Positions 22,786-31,651 of a DNA stretch of 37,709 nt are shown here, in pieces; the stretch's first letter is position 1, and each line of letters starts with the position of its first letter. The position numbers and the translations under genes were made by a program. The notes beneath the pieces were generated by a model. That model had not been told where the DNA came from and did no database searches. It worked only from the letters and a program-made list of their open reading frames with translations. The stretch is from positions 1 through 37,709 of the forward strand of contig QWII01000098.1 in NCBI GenBank assembly GCA_021405325.1, given 5' to 3'. The DNA comes from Caldilinea sp. CFX5 (GTDB lineage: Bacteria > Chloroflexota > Anaerolineae > Caldilineales > Caldilineaceae).

Positions 22786-22863
22786 AACGCTTCAGACTGC
22801 TCCCAGCCGGTCCGTAACTGGCGCCAGTCACGGACCGGCTGGGAGCAAGCCGGCTGAAGCGTT
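22786..22863. repeat. Palindrome of the 'CCGGTCCGTGAC' family, copy 2, with outer stem
   Basis: The inner palindrome 22799-22822/22823-22846 has 23 of 24 matches and no loop (GGCGCC centre); it shares AGCCGGTCCGT and CACGGACCGGCT with the element at 7179-7240. An outer 10-bp stem (22786-22795 with 22854-22863, AACGCTTCAG/CTGAAGCGTT) flanks it. As with copy 1, the whole structure ends 34 bases before the ATG of the next plus-strand gene. Confidence 0.8.
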
Positions 22864-22897
22864 CCATCATCAGAAAGTAGCAACGTAAACAGCAATT

Positions 22898-23791
22898 ATG
22901 CCCTCACAATTTTCCCGTAACCTCGCTGGTTTGATTCGGACCATGCGGCTGCGCCAATGGTCGAAAAACGTGATCATCTACGCCGGCCTGGTCTTTGATG
23001 GTAAACTCTTTGACATCAGCTTGCTCACCGCGACAACCTTGGTTGTCCTTTGCTTCTGTCTTGTATCTAGTAGTGTCTATATTATTAATGATCTGGCCGA
23101 TATTGAAAAAGATCGATTACACCCGCGCAAGAAACTGCGCCCCCTGCCTTCCGGACAAGTGCATCCGCAATTTGCTGCCGTGGCTGCTGCCTTGCTGGCC
23201 TTTGTGAGCATTGCCCTGGCCGCCTGGCTAAATCTTTGGGTTGGGCTGGTGGTTTTTGTCTACCTGGTGCAAAATATTGCCTATAGCCTCTACCTGAAGA
23301 ATATCGTCCTGATCGATGTCATGGTCCTGTCGCTCGGCTTTTTATTGCGCGTCCTGGCCGGCGTCTTAATTGCCGATGTCAGCAACTTTAGCCCGTGGCT
23401 CTATGTCTGCATCACCTTGCTTGCGCTTTTCCTCGGTTTTGGCAAGCGGCGCCACGAGATCACCCTCTTGCAAGATGACGCCGCCGCCCATCGCAGCAGC
23501 CTGCAAGAGTATAATCTCCCCCTGCTGGATCAGATCATGAGTCTGGTGACCACCAGCACCTTTGTCACCTACACCTTCTACAGCTTTGAAGCGCAGACCG
23601 CGCTGGTGCGCGATGGACGGATGCTCCTGACCACGCCCTTCGTCTTCTTCGCCATTGCGCGCTATCTCTATTTAATTCATGTGCAGAAACGGGGTGGCGC
23701 CCCCGATGAGTTGATCTTTGAGGATCGCCCACTCTTGATCAATGGGGTGCTTTGGGTGGTATCGATCGTGGTGTTGTTGTATGTGTGGTAG
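22898..23791 (+). CDS. UbiA-family prenyltransferase, decaprenyl-phosphate phosphoribosyltransferase-like
   Basis: The 297-residue protein has eight to nine transmembrane helices. The first aspartate-rich motif [23 protein letters not shown] with HP and KxxRP is diagnostic of the DPPR synthase branch of UbiA (mycobacterial Rv3806c type), which transfers 5-phosphoribosyl groups to polyprenyl phosphate. LRQWSKN near residue 20 and GFGKRRHE near 180 also fit. The product could feed arabinose-type sugar donors for envelope glycans. An ordinary aromatic prenyltransferase is less likely. The ATG at 22898 has only a weak ribosome binding site. It is preceded by the palindrome at 22786-22863. Confidence 0.82.
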   Translation: MPSQFSRNLAGLIRTMRLRQWSKNVIIYAGLVFDGKLFDISLLTATTLVVLCFCLVSSSVYIINDLADIEKDRLHPRKKLRPLPSGQVHPQFAAVAAALLAFVSIALAAWLNLWVGLVVFVYLVQNIAYSLYLKNIVLIDVMVLSLGFLLRVLAGVLIADVSNFSPWLYVCITLLALFLGFGKRRHEITLLQDDAAAHRSSLQEYNLPLLDQIMSLVTTSTFVTYTFYSFEAQTALVRDGRMLLTTPFVFFAIARYLYLIHVQKRGGAPDELIFEDRPLLINGVLWVVSIVVLLYVW

Positions 23792-23792
23792 A

Positions 23793-23857
23793 TAGGTAGA
23801 CAGGTAGACAGGTAGACAGGGAAATAGGACGTATCTACCTGTCTACCTGTCTACCTA
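23793..23857. repeat. Octamer palindrome (GGTAGACA), perfect 24-bp arms, between convergent genes
   Basis: The arms 23793-23816 and 23834-23857 are exact reverse complements built from period-8 GGTAGACA units, the same unit as the array at 11648-11812. The left arm starts one base after the UbiA-type gene's stop and the right arm ends one base before the stop of the minus-strand PHP gene. It is probably a bidirectional terminator. Confidence 0.85.
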
Positions 23858-23858
23858 C

Positions 23859-25823
23859 TTACTCCTCCTGCACAAATGCCGCCCAGGCGCCTTCCATGCC
23901 GTCGTCGGTGACGCCGTAGAAGACGCGCACTTGGTCGCCTTCGCGCAGGGCGAGATCGTAGCGGACTTTGCCGGCGCGCGCTTGGGAACGGACTAAGCCG
24001 ACGTTGCCCTGCCATTCGACTTTGTCGGTGCGGACCCGTTTGTCCTCATGTTGCTGAATGGCATAGTTCCACAACTTGCGGGCGCCTTTGCGGGTGACGT
24101 TGGTGATGACGTGGCCGTTGCGCAGATCGCGAATGGTGTGGAACTGGGTGCCGTTGCGCTCTTCGCTGTGGACAATCTCGACGCCCACCTGCGGCAGATA
24201 GAAAGCATCGTTCGCATCAACCATCGCAATCTCCGGCGGCAACACGGCTTCGACTACCTCGGCCTTGCTCTCCAGCGGTTCGCTACTGCTCTCCGGGCGC
24301 CGGGGGCGATCCTGGCGGCGACTGTCGTGGCGCGGACGATGCTCCGTCCGCGCTGGTCGGTGCGGCGGCGCCAGTTTGCCCGCTTCTATCAACACTTCCT
24401 GAATGAGCGCCACAATTTCATCGCGCACAGCGAGGCTGGTGTCGGTCTCATCGCGCACATAGAACTTGTTGCCGTCCAGACAGTAGGGGCGGTTGTCCCC
24501 TTTCGGTACCCGCAAGCGCAGAATGTTGGCGCCCTGACTTTGGAACTGGTCGATTTTGATCGCTAACGGCGGCGTCAACCGTTCGGTGAGATCAATGCGG
24601 ATCTCCTCTTCCACCTCTTTGATGTTCGCCAACCCTTTCGGCTTGTCATTGCGCGGCCCGGCGCCGACATAGATGACGCCCCCCGCCGTGTTGGCAAAGG
24701 CGCAGACATCGGCCAGGATGCCGGTCAGCTTGCCGCTACGCTTGTTGGCCGACTCGTGGAAGCTCTGGATGATGGTTGGCCCTTCTTCACGGGCGGTCGC
24801 CAGCGGATCAAAGGGTTTATCGACGGCGCGTGATGGGCGTGTGCGGTCAAACTGATTGCTGCGCAACAGCGCAGCAATGTTCTCAAAGGTCGGCGCATCC
24901 AACAGTAGTTCGGTGGCCCGTTCACCGATGCCCAAGCGCTTGTTATTCTTGGGGTCGGTGTTCAGGCGATGGGCATCGCTGCCCTGGATACAGTGCATTT
25001 TGCGCGAATATTCGCTCTTGCTGCCGTTGAAAAAGCGCGCCGTGGAATGGCCGCGGCGATCCAGATCGGTGACTTCCAGGGCATCCAGATTGGGATCTTG
25101 CGTGTAGGCAATCTTGGTCTGGCCGCCAAAGGGGAAGTTGCGCATGGCGACGCCGTGGGTGCTGTTGGCATGGGCAGCAATGGCAATGCCCCCGGCTTCC
25201 CGAATCACCTTGTAGGCAGTCAATACATCGGTGCCGGCGCCGGTCTCCGTGCTGCCGATGTCCAGTTTATCGGGCGGCACTTTCAAGCTCAACAAAATGT
25301 GTTCCAACTGGCGCACCGGCGTATCCGGTGGGAAGATGCCCAAAATGTGAAAGCCAAAGGTGGCGGTAAATTCAAAGCCGGGCAAGACCAACACTTTGTC
25401 GGCAAAGGTGCGCCAGCTTTGTAAGCGGTTGCGCTCCTCGTCGGTTAAGCGGTTGTCGCGCTCCAAACGGGTTAACCACTCGATCTCCCGCTGAATGGCG
25501 GCAATCCCGCCCACGGTGTTATGATCGGTGATGGCGACAATATCCAGCTCTTTTTCCACAACCTTCGCCATCCAGTCAAAATAGGTGGCGCTGGGTTCTT
25601 CGTAGTCGTTCGAGCCTGGGGTGTGCAGGTGCAAATCCACTTTGTACCACTTGCGTTGCCCTTTGGGCTGTTGCGCAGCGCTGCTTTGGGCGCCTTGCGC
25701 ACTTGGTGTACCGCTGCTACTGCCGGTACTGATGACGGACACATTGCTGCTGCTCTGGGGGGTATTCGTCGGCGCAGCTTTCGGTTGTCCGTTTTTGTTA
25801 TAAGGTCTACGTCTTTTACTCAC
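23859..25823 (-). CDS. PHP-domain phosphoesterase fused to an AlbA/Schlafen-type domain
   Basis: The protein is 654 residues from GTG 25823, which has an AAGGAA box; a TTG six codons earlier is the alternative. Order: a disordered Q/S-rich N-terminus (1-57); a PHP domain (about 58-330) with metal ligands H65/H67 in DLHLHT, D100/H101 in ITDHN, E151 in PGFEF, H218 in AAHAN and D283/H285 in QGSDAH; an AlbA_2/Schlafen-AAA-4-like domain (about 350-478) with [12 protein letters not shown] and [12 protein letters not shown]; a basic linker (485-530) rich in R; and an unrecognised C-terminal domain (535-654). PHP enzymes hydrolyse phosphoesters; AlbA_2 domains bind nucleic acid. A nucleic-acid-processing role is inferred. 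It starts 27 bases after the lon stop, so the two are likely one operon. Confidence 0.75.
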   Translation of the reverse strand: MSKRRRPYNKNGQPKAAPTNTPQSSSNVSVISTGSSSGTPSAQGAQSSAAQQPKGQRKWYKVDLHLHTPGSNDYEEPSATYFDWMAKVVEKELDIVAITDHNTVGGIAAIQREIEWLTRLERDNRLTDEERNRLQSWRTFADKVLVLPGFEFTATFGFHILGIFPPDTPVRQLEHILLSLKVPPDKLDIGSTETGAGTDVLTAYKVIREAGGIAIAAHANSTHGVAMRNFPFGGQTKIAYTQDPNLDALEVTDLDRRGHSTARFFNGSKSEYSRKMHCIQGSDAHRLNTDPKNNKRLGIGERATELLLDAPTFENIAALLRSNQFDRTRPSRAVDKPFDPLATAREEGPTIIQSFHESANKRSGKLTGILADVCAFANTAGGVIYVGAGPRNDKPKGLANIKEVEEEIRIDLTERLTPPLAIKIDQFQSQGANILRLRVPKGDNRPYCLDGNKFYVRDETDTSLAVRDEIVALIQEVLIEAGKLAPPHRPARTEHRPRHDSRRQDRPRRPESSSEPLESKAEVVEAVLPPEIAMVDANDAFYLPQVGVEIVHSEERNGTQFHTIRDLRNGHVITNVTRKGARKLWNYAIQQHEDKRVRTDKVEWQGNVGLVRSQARAGKVRYDLALREGDQVRVFYGVTDDGMEGAWAAFVQEE

Positions 25824-25850
25824 AAAATTTATTTCCTTCAAAAATAGTAC

Positions 25851-28382
25851 TCATGGCGCCATCTGCTCGCCCTTTCTAGCGTCCTCGTGCACTTCACCGT
25901 CAATGGCTGCCGCCCACACTTCATCGACAGTGTCCACCAGGATAAACTTGAGCTTTTCCCGCACGGTCGCCGGCACATCTTCCAAGTCGGCCTCGTTGTG
26001 CCTGGGCAAAATCACCGTTTCCAGCCCGAAACGCACCGCCGCCAGCACCTTTTCTTTGACCCCGCCGATGGGCAACACCTTGCCGCGCAAGGTGATCTCA
26101 CCGGTCATGCCCAACTTGGGGCGCAACGGTTTGCCGGTGAGCAGACTGACCAGCGCCGTGGACATGGTGATGCCGGCGCTGGGGCCATCTTTGGGAATCG
26201 CACCGGCAGGGATATGCAGGTGGATATCCGATTTGCGGAAAGTATCCGGGTCGATGTTGAGGGCGCTGGCGCGGCTGCGGACATAGCTCAACGCTGCCTG
26301 CGCACTCTCTTTCATTACATCGCCCAGTTGCCCGGTGAGGGTAAAGCCCTTGTCGCCGGGCGATTTGGTCGCCTCAAAAAACATAATGTCGCCGCCGGTG
26401 GCCGTCCAGGCCAACCCAACCGCGACGCCGGGCATTTCGGCCCGTTCTACTACCTCGTCGGGGTGAATTTCCCGTTTGCCCAGGAATTGGCCGACGTTAG
26501 CCTTGTCAACAACAATGACGCCATCGCCGTTGCCGGCAGCCACCTTGGCGGCAATTTTGCGACAGATCTTACCGATCTGCCGTTCCAGCCCACGCACGCC
26601 GGCTTCACGCGTGTAGCCCTGGATCGCTTCGCGCAGGGCTTCCTCGCGAAAATCGATCTCTTCCTGGCGCAGGCCATTTTCCCGAATCTGGCGGGGAATC
26701 AGGTAGCCACGCGCAATTTGTAACTTTTCGTCTTCGGTGTAGCTGCTCAGTTCGATGATCTCCATGCGGTCGCGCAGTGGCCCCGGAATGGTGTCCAGCA
26801 CGTTGGCGGTGGTGATAAACATCACCTGGCTCAGATCATAGGCTACATCTAAATAATGGTCGCGGAATTCGCGATTTTGTTCAGGGTCAAGCACCTCCAA
26901 TAATGCGTTGCTGGGGTCGCCCCGGAAATCGCGCCCCAATTTGTCCACTTCATCGAGCATAAAGACCGGGTTGTTGCTCTCAATGCGGCGTAAGCTCTGG
27001 ATAACCTTGCCCGGCATTGAGCCGATGTAGGTGCGGCGGAAGCCGCGGATGTCGGCTTCGTCACGTACACCGCCCAGCGCCAGCCGTACAAACTTGCGCT
27101 CCATCGCCCGCGCAATGCTAATGCCCAGACTGGTCTTGCCCACCCCAGGCGGCCCCACAAAACAGAGGACGACGCCTTCGCGTTCACGGCGGATCTTGTC
27201 GCGCACATCTTCGTGGCTATGTTCTTCCCGCCGTTCGGCGCGCAATTTGCGCACGGCCAGGAATTCCACAATGCGGTCTTTGATCTCTTCCAGGCCAAAG
27301 TGATCCTCGTCCAAGACTGCACGCGCATGGGGGATGTCCAGGTTGTCCGATGTCTGCTTTTGCCAGGGCAGACTCACCAGCAGATCAAGATAGGTTTTGA
27401 TCACGCTGTACTCGGCGGCCTGGATCGGCATTCGGCGCATCCGTTCCAGTTCGCGGCGCGCTTCCTTCTCGGCCTCCTCGCTCATGCCGGCAGCGACAAT
27501 GCGCTCCTCCAGTTCGCGAATGTCGGCGGATTGTTCGTCGTCGTCGCCCAACTCTTTCTGGATCGCCTTGATCTGCTCGCGCAGGTAGAACTCGCGCTGC
27601 ATCCGCTCCATCTCGCCCTGGGCCTCGGTCTGGATTTTGCGCCCGAGTTCCAGCACCTCGATCTCCTTCTTGAGCAGTTGGGTCAGGCGCATGAGCTTGT
27701 CGTAGATGCGGTCCATCTCCAACAACGCCTGGGCGTCTTCGGTAGAGAGGCGCATACTGCTGGCGACGAGATAGGCCAGTTGGCGGGCGTCATCGACGTT
27801 GATCGCCATGATCGCCAACTCCTCCGGCATGTGCGGTTCCAGTTCGATCAACTTACGAAAGAGATCCTGGACGGCGCGTGTCAGCGCTTCCATCTCCAGG
27901 TTCGTCTCTTCTGTCTCCGGGATGACCTCGACACGGGCGCGCAGGTAGGGGTCGCGCTGAATATAGTTGATAATGCGGATGCGCTCCAACCCCTGGATGA
28001 CCAGCCGCATGGTGCCGTCGGGCGTCTTCAGGACGCGATGGATCTGAGCGGCGGTGCCAATCGTATGAATCTGATCCGGCGTGGGTTCTTCGACATTCTC
28101 GTCTTTGCTGGCCACCAGGGCGATCATCCGGCTGCCTGGTAAGCTCTCTTCGACAAGGCGGATACTGCGTTTCTGACCAATCGGAAGGGGCAACCACATC
28201 ATCGGGTAGACAACCGCGCCACGGAGTGGCAAAACGGGCAGATCATCGGCGACAATGCTATCCACCGGTTCCTCATCTTCGAGGGTAAATTGCCGACTCA
28301 ATTCCTCTGATTCGTACAAGACTTCGTCTTCCTCGGCGTCATCCCAGTCGTCAAGGTCGGCATAGATATTTGGGTTGTTCAT
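25851..28382 (-). CDS. lon: ATP-dependent Lon protease (LonA type)
   Basis: The 843-residue protein has the full LonA layout: an N-terminal substrate-binding domain (about 45-240; [19 protein letters not shown]), a coiled helical region with [15 protein letters not shown], an AAA+ module with Walker A GPPGVGKT (about 410-417) and Walker [10 protein letters not shown], and a C-terminal serine protease domain with the Ser-Lys dyad in DGPSAGIT (about S735) and GGVKEK (about K778). Lon degrades misfolded and regulatory proteins in the cytoplasm. It has an acidic N-terminal tail of about 40 residues. It is upstream of, and likely co-transcribed with, the PHP/AlbA gene. No CIRCE-like heat-shock element is obvious upstream. 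Confidence 0.95.
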   Translation of the reverse strand: MNNPNIYADLDDWDDAEEDEVLYESEELSRQFTLEDEEPVDSIVADDLPVLPLRGAVVYPMMWLPLPIGQKRSIRLVEESLPGSRMIALVASKDENVEEPTPDQIHTIGTAAQIHRVLKTPDGTMRLVIQGLERIRIINYIQRDPYLRARVEVIPETEETNLEMEALTRAVQDLFRKLIELEPHMPEELAIMAINVDDARQLAYLVASSMRLSTEDAQALLEMDRIYDKLMRLTQLLKKEIEVLELGRKIQTEAQGEMERMQREFYLREQIKAIQKELGDDDEQSADIRELEERIVAAGMSEEAEKEARRELERMRRMPIQAAEYSVIKTYLDLLVSLPWQKQTSDNLDIPHARAVLDEDHFGLEEIKDRIVEFLAVRKLRAERREEHSHEDVRDKIRREREGVVLCFVGPPGVGKTSLGISIARAMERKFVRLALGGVRDEADIRGFRRTYIGSMPGKVIQSLRRIESNNPVFMLDEVDKLGRDFRGDPSNALLEVLDPEQNREFRDHYLDVAYDLSQVMFITTANVLDTIPGPLRDRMEIIELSSYTEDEKLQIARGYLIPRQIRENGLRQEEIDFREEALREAIQGYTREAGVRGLERQIGKICRKIAAKVAAGNGDGVIVVDKANVGQFLGKREIHPDEVVERAEMPGVAVGLAWTATGGDIMFFEATKSPGDKGFTLTGQLGDVMKESAQAALSYVRSRASALNIDPDTFRKSDIHLHIPAGAIPKDGPSAGITMSTALVSLLTGKPLRPKLGMTGEITLRGKVLPIGGVKEKVLAAVRFGLETVILPRHNEADLEDVPATVREKLKFILVDTVDEVWAAAIDGEVHEDARKGEQMAP

Positions 28383-28583
28383 AAGTTAAGAATACACGAT
28401 CATGCATCAATGTGATGGCCTCCAGATAATGTCGGCGTTCAGCCATCAATCAGGTTAATTTATCAATCGACGCCGGACAGGACGTTTTTCGTCGTAAAGT
28501 ACAACGTTTTGTTATACCCCTTGCGTATTATATCGATCTTGCGACTTTCTTACTAATTTGCTTTTGCGTGCGTTGCACTGCTT

Positions 28584-28653
28584 GTGCGTGCGCGGCACTG
28601 GTCAAAGCGTCATGCTACACCGTAAATGCCTGTGACCAGTGCCACGCACGCAC
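28584..28653. repeat. REP-like palindrome, satellite copy of the RAYT-flanking family
   Basis: The arms 28584-28604 and 28633-28653 match at 20 of 21 positions and carry the family core GCGCGGCACTGGTCA / TGACCAGTGCCACGCACGC. The 28-base loop differs from the copies around the transposase at 30793. It is the most distant copy in the window. Confidence 0.85.
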
Positions 28654-28765
28654 AGGCGCTATTGATCAACAAGTGGAAATCCAATTGTCTAGCAATCTGG
28701 ATTTCCATTATAGCGCAAAAAAGTGCTGTTGCCATGTGTGGAAAATTCCAGGTAGACTGCGAGAA

Positions 28766-28774
28766 TGTTATACT
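28766..28774 (+). promoter_or_regulatory. Candidate extended -10 promoter upstream of fchA-folD
   Basis: TGTTATACT is a good extended -10 (TG, one base, TATACT). No good -35 box is found at 17 bases. It would give a leader of about 150 bases before the fchA ATG at 28929. A weaker GTGACA/TATAAC pair at 28844-28870 with 15-base spacing is an alternative. Confidence 0.3.
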
Positions 28775-28928
28775 GGGCTTACGAATGTCAGTCGTCTCTA
28801 GTCGTGAGGTCGCATGGTCCGGCGTCGGTCTGTGACCACCTCGGTGACATTGCGCTCTACTGAATATAACTTTTTAGCGAAATAGCTGCACTCACGAATT
28901 CATGTGTAAGATCAGATAGGAACTGTTC

Positions 28929-29582
28929 ATGACAACCACAATAACCCCAACGGCCGATATGACCCTACGCACCTTCTCCGATGCCCTGGCGGCGCGTCAG
29001 TCCACCCCTGGCGGCGGTGGGGCGGCGGCCATTACCGGTAGTCAAGCCGCCGCGTTGATCAGTATGGTGATCAACTTTACGGTGGGCAATAAAAAGTATG
29101 CCGCCGTCGAAGCCGCAATGCAGTCCTGGCTTTCACAAAGTGAAGCGTTGCGCAACGAATTGTTGACGTTGGCTGATCGCGATGTGGAAGTCTTTACTAC
29201 CGTTTCTGCTTGCTATGCCATGCCCAAAGAGAGCGACGCCGAAAAAGCCGCCCGCACCGCTGCCTTGCAAAGCGCCCTCAAAGCCGCGGCGGAAGTGCCC
29301 TTCACCGTGGCCGAAAAATGCCTGGCTGTCCTGCGACTGGCGGCGCCGGTGGGGGAAAAGGGCAACGCCAATGTGGTCAGCGACGCCGGGGTGGCAATGT
29401 ATCTGGCCAACGCTGCCCTCTACAGCGCGATTATCAACGTCAATATCAATCTCAAATTTATCAAAGACAGCGACTATGTCGCCACCTGGTCGGCCAAACG
29501 GGACGCCTTGCTGGCGGAGGCTGCCACTGCCTACGCCGCTGCCCGCACCGCCTGCGCCGCCACCTTAGGAGTAGACCTATGA
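28929..29582 (+). CDS. fchA: Methenyltetrahydrofolate cyclohydrolase, FchA / FTCD C-terminal family
   Basis: The 217-residue helical protein matches the formiminotransferase-cyclodeaminase C-terminal family. The signature [10 protein letters not shown] near residues 31-40 is the folate-binding loop, followed by helices with [16 protein letters not shown] and [19 protein letters not shown]. Stand-alone members interconvert 5,10-methenyl- and 10-formyl-tetrahydrofolate or remove ammonia from formimino-folate. The ATG at 28929 follows a GATAGGA box. Its stop overlaps the start of folD by four bases (ATGA), so the two are translationally coupled. The adjacent FolD lacks the cyclohydrolase lysine, so FchA probably supplies that step. 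Confidence 0.85.
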   Translation: MTTTITPTADMTLRTFSDALAARQSTPGGGGAAAITGSQAAALISMVINFTVGNKKYAAVEAAMQSWLSQSEALRNELLTLADRDVEVFTTVSACYAMPKESDAEKAARTAALQSALKAAAEVPFTVAEKCLAVLRLAAPVGEKGNANVVSDAGVAMYLANAALYSAIINVNINLKFIKDSDYVATWSAKRDALLAEAATAYAAARTACAATLGVDL

Positions 29583-30436
29583 CCGCACAACTGCTAAACG
29601 GCACGGAGCTTGCCAAAAGTCGCAAAGCCGAGGTAAAAGCCCAAGTCGCCGCCTTCCGACAAAGCCACCATGTGACCCCGACCCTCGCCATCCTGCGCGT
29701 GGGCGATGATGAAGCCGCCGCCGGCTACGCCCGCGCCATTGAACGCAACTGCAAGGGGGTCGATATTGCCTTTCAAGCCACCGTGCTGCCCGCCGACGCC
29801 ACCCAAGCCACCGTAACTGTTGCGCTGCAAAAACTGAACGACGATCCACAGGTTCACGGCATTATGATTCTGGAACCGCTGCCGGCCCAGATCGACGCCA
29901 ATGCGCTCCTGCTGCTCCTGAACCCGGCCAAAGATGTCGATGGCGTCCACCCGCTCAACGCCGGTCGTCTCTCGGCCCAGCGTCCGCCCTATTTCACGCC
30001 GGCAACCCCGGCCGCCGGTCTGGCCCTGTTGGAAGCCGCCGGCGTTGAGCTCAAGGGCCAAAACGCCGTGGTCGTCGGGCGTAGCGACATTGTGGGCAAA
30101 CCGATGGCGTTGCTCCTGCTTCACCGCCACTGCACCGTCACCATCGCCCACAGCCGCACGCGTGACTTGCCGGCCCTCTGTCGCACCGCGGATATTCTCT
30201 GTGTCGCCGTCGGTCGCGCCGAGATGGTGCGGGGCGACTGGGTCAAGCCCGGCGCCATCGTCGTCGATTTTGGCACCACCTACACTGATGATGGTCTCAA
30301 AGGCGACTGTCACCAGGCCGAAGTCGCCGCCGTGGCCGGCCTGATGACGCCCGTACCCGGCGGCGTGGGGCCGATGACCAATGTGATCCTCATGCAGAAT
30401 GTCTTACAGGCCGCGACGTTGGCAGTGACGGGGTAG
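29579..30436 (+). CDS. folD: FolD-type methylene-tetrahydrofolate dehydrogenase, cyclohydrolase residues altered
   Basis: The 285-residue protein aligns without gaps to E. coli FolD over the catalytic region. FolD normally oxidises 5,10-methylene-THF with NAD(P) and then hydrolyses methenyl-THF. Here Y50 is kept ([12 protein letters not shown]) but the position of E. coli K54 is isoleucine, and the Q98 of VQLPLP is leucine (GIMILEPLP). D121 in KDVDG is kept, as are the nucleotide-binding [11 protein letters not shown] and the [10 protein letters not shown] motif. K56 and Q100 of the human enzyme, the equivalents, are needed for cyclohydrolase activity. I infer a dehydrogenase-only enzyme working with the upstream FchA. 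The start overlaps the fchA stop (ATGA). Confidence 0.88.
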   Translation: MTAQLLNGTELAKSRKAEVKAQVAAFRQSHHVTPTLAILRVGDDEAAAGYARAIERNCKGVDIAFQATVLPADATQATVTVALQKLNDDPQVHGIMILEPLPAQIDANALLLLLNPAKDVDGVHPLNAGRLSAQRPPYFTPATPAAGLALLEAAGVELKGQNAVVVGRSDIVGKPMALLLLHRHCTVTIAHSRTRDLPALCRTADILCVAVGRAEMVRGDWVKPGAIVVDFGTTYTDDGLKGDCHQAEVAAVAGLMTPVPGGVGPMTNVILMQNVLQAATLAVTG

Positions 30437-30503
30437 CGTGCGTGGCACTGGTCAAGACCAATTTACTTGATCCTACCGTCTACTGACCAGTGCTGCGCAC
30501 GCG
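30436..30503. repeat. REP-like palindrome B1 (forward type)
   Basis: A stem of about 19-20 bp (GCGTGCGTGGCACTGGTCA with TGACCAGTGCTGCGCACGC) surrounds a 29-base loop, AGACCAATTTACTTGATCCT followed by ACCGTCTAC. It begins on the last base of the folD stop codon. Confidence 0.85.
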
Positions 30504-30526
30504 AGTCAAATCCCAGGGTAGGCAAC

Positions 30527-30595
30527 CGCGTGCGCGGCACTGGTCAAGACCAACGCACTTGATCCTGCCGTCTCCTGACCAGTGCCGCGCACGCG
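30527..30595. repeat. REP-like palindrome B2 (forward type)
   Basis: The same orientation and loop type as B1 (AGACCAACGCACTTGATCCT start) with a 20-bp perfect stem CGCGTGCGCGGCACTGGTCA. It is separated from B1 by a 23-base spacer containing CAGGGTAGGCAAC, and the same spacer motif follows it. Confidence 0.85.
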
Positions 30596-30619
30596 GGTCA
30601 AACACACAGGGTAGGCAAC

Positions 30620-30687
30620 CGCGTGCGCGGCACTGACCAGCAGGCGCAAGGGTAAAGCGAACTATCGGGGTCAGTGCCACGCACGCG
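30620..30687. repeat. REP-like palindrome B3 (reverse type)
   Basis: The stem is GCGTGCGCGGCACTGACC with GGTCAGTGCCACGCACGC. Its loop (CAGGCGCAAGGGTAAAGCGA) aligns with the reverse complement of the B1/B2 loops rather than with them directly, so this unit is in the opposite orientation. Confidence 0.8.
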
Positions 30688-30705
30688 GGTCAATTGTATA
30701 ACAAC

Positions 30706-30772
30706 CGCGTGCGCGGCACTGACCAGTAGATGGTAGGGCAAAGCGAGTGATCCGGGTCAGTGCCACGCACGC
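30706..30772. repeat. REP-like palindrome B4 (reverse type), adjoining the RAYT start
   Basis: It has the same type as B3, with the loop GTAGATGGTAGGGCAAAGCG resembling the complement of the B1 loop. It ends eight bases before the ribosome binding site of the transposase gene, so it forms part of that gene's leader. Confidence 0.8.
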
Positions 30773-30792
30773 TCGTCAGCAAAGGGAAGACG

Positions 30793-31392
30793 ATGGCGCG
30801 TCGCGATGTTGAATTTGTCAAGGGCGAGTATTATCACATCTACAACCGTGGGGCAAATCGCATGTCGATTTTTCGGGATGTGAAGGATTACATCTATGTC
30901 CTGGAGGCGATGAACGAGTATTGTAAAAAGCTCAAGATCACCATCATTGCCTACTGCCTTATGGTCAACCACTTTCACTGGCTGGTGCGACAGGACGGGG
31001 AGGCGCCGGCAGGTCTTCTCTCCCAGCGAGTGTACAATGGCTACAGCAAACGCTTTAATGCCCGCTACAAACATAGCGGCACCATCTTTGAAAGCCGCTT
31101 CAAGGCCATTCATGTTGGCAAAGATGAATATTTGGATCACCTCTGTTGTTACATCCATGCCAATCCCGTCAAAGACGGTTTTGCCCTCACCCCGGAACTC
31201 TGGCCCTACTCCAATTATCATGAATGGCTAGGACTCCGTAACGGCAACCTGGTGGATCATCAATTTATTGCCGAAAACTTTCCTGATCGTGAACAATACC
31301 GACGTCGCGTGCAAGACTATCTCACCGGTCACACTCAACTCCCTCCTGCCTTTCGCACCTACCTGGAAAACCTGTGGCGCGACGATGCGTAG
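30793..31392 (+). CDS. REP-associated tyrosine transposase (RAYT), Y1/HUH family
   Basis: The 199-residue single-domain protein is a Y1 transposase of the IS200-like/TnpA_REP type. The HUH metal motif is H60-F-H62 in MVNHFHWLV; the candidate catalytic tyrosine is Y84 in YNGYSKRFN, followed by the family hallmark SGTIFESRFKAI and by YIHANPVKDG at 120-129. RAYTs nick single-stranded REP hairpins and are thought to spread them. The start is ATG 30793, behind AAAGGGA; an upstream GTG lies in a palindrome. The gene is flanked on both sides by palindromes of one family and is not bounded by the IS200-type ends of a full insertion sequence, so it fits a domesticated RAYT. All key residues appear intact. 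Confidence 0.88.
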   Translation: MARRDVEFVKGEYYHIYNRGANRMSIFRDVKDYIYVLEAMNEYCKKLKITIIAYCLMVNHFHWLVRQDGEAPAGLLSQRVYNGYSKRFNARYKHSGTIFESRFKAIHVGKDEYLDHLCCYIHANPVKDGFALTPELWPYSNYHEWLGLRNGNLVDHQFIAENFPDREQYRRRVQDYLTGHTQLPPAFRTYLENLWRDDA

Positions 31393-31459
31393 CGTGCGTG
31401 GCACTGGTCACGACCAATTTGCTTGACCCTGTTGTCTACTGACCAGTGCCGCGCACGCG
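31392..31459. repeat. REP-like palindrome C1 (forward type), directly after the RAYT stop
   Basis: The stem GCGTGCGTGGCACTGGTCA pairs with TGACCAGTGCCGCGCACGC; the loop CGACCAATTTGCTTGACCCT matches the B1 type. It begins on the last base of the transposase stop codon. Confidence 0.85.
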
Positions 31460-31486
31460 GTTGTGCGACGACGCGCGCGTTTGACC

Positions 31487-31549
31487 CACGCGGCACTGAC
31501 CAGTAGACAACAGGGCCATGGGAATTATCGGGGTCAGTGCCGCGCACGC
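31487..31549. repeat. REP-like palindrome C2 (reverse type)
   Basis: The stem is GCGGCACTGACC with GGTCAGTGCCGCGC; the loop carries AGTAGACAACAGGG, exactly the complement of CCCTGTTGTCTACT in C1. C1 and C2 are therefore an inverted pair that shares a locus-specific loop sequence. Confidence 0.8.
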
Positions 31550-31578
31550 TACGCCTTCACCGTAGGCAAGCAACCCAA

Positions 31579-31603
31579 CTTACCCTGAGCAGGCCGAAGG
31601 GTT
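31579..31603. repeat. Small dispersed palindrome CCCTGAGC..GCCGAAGGG
   Basis: A short imperfect palindrome (CCCTGAGCAGGCCGAAGGG) of a type I recall as scattered between genes in many bacterial genomes. A related GAGCTTGTCGA loop appears in the repeat at 12857-12917. No function is assigned. Confidence 0.5.
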
Positions 31604-31651
31604 GACGATTTTCCCGCTCTGTGCTAAGGTATGGCGTACACCAGACGATAG

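Larger units (their letters stand above)
28383..28928. other. Divergent spacer between lon and fchA with a REP-like palindrome
   Basis: This 546-base gap holds the palindrome at 28584-28653, a half-copy of the same repeat (GCGTGCGTTGCACTG) just before it, a small GGAAATCCA/TGGATTTCC stem near 28672-28710, and an extended -10 element at 28766-28774. Short plus-strand frames here lack ribosome binding sites and start inside the repeat, so no gene is called. Confidence 0.6.

Noticed and set aside
28568..28835. Two overlapping plus-strand frames of about 70 codons before fchA
   Set aside because: They start inside or beside the REP-like palindrome and lack ribosome binding sites; codon pattern does not look coding.
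30480..30680. 66-codon minus-strand frame across the REP array
   Set aside because: Its sequence repeats CRARGCLP motifs because it translates the palindromes; it is not a gene.
30436..31549. CRISPR-like impression from repeated 20-bp blocks around 30.4-31.5 kb
   Set aside because: The repeats are palindromes in two orientations with similar rather than unique loops and irregular spacing, and flank a RAYT gene; no cas genes.
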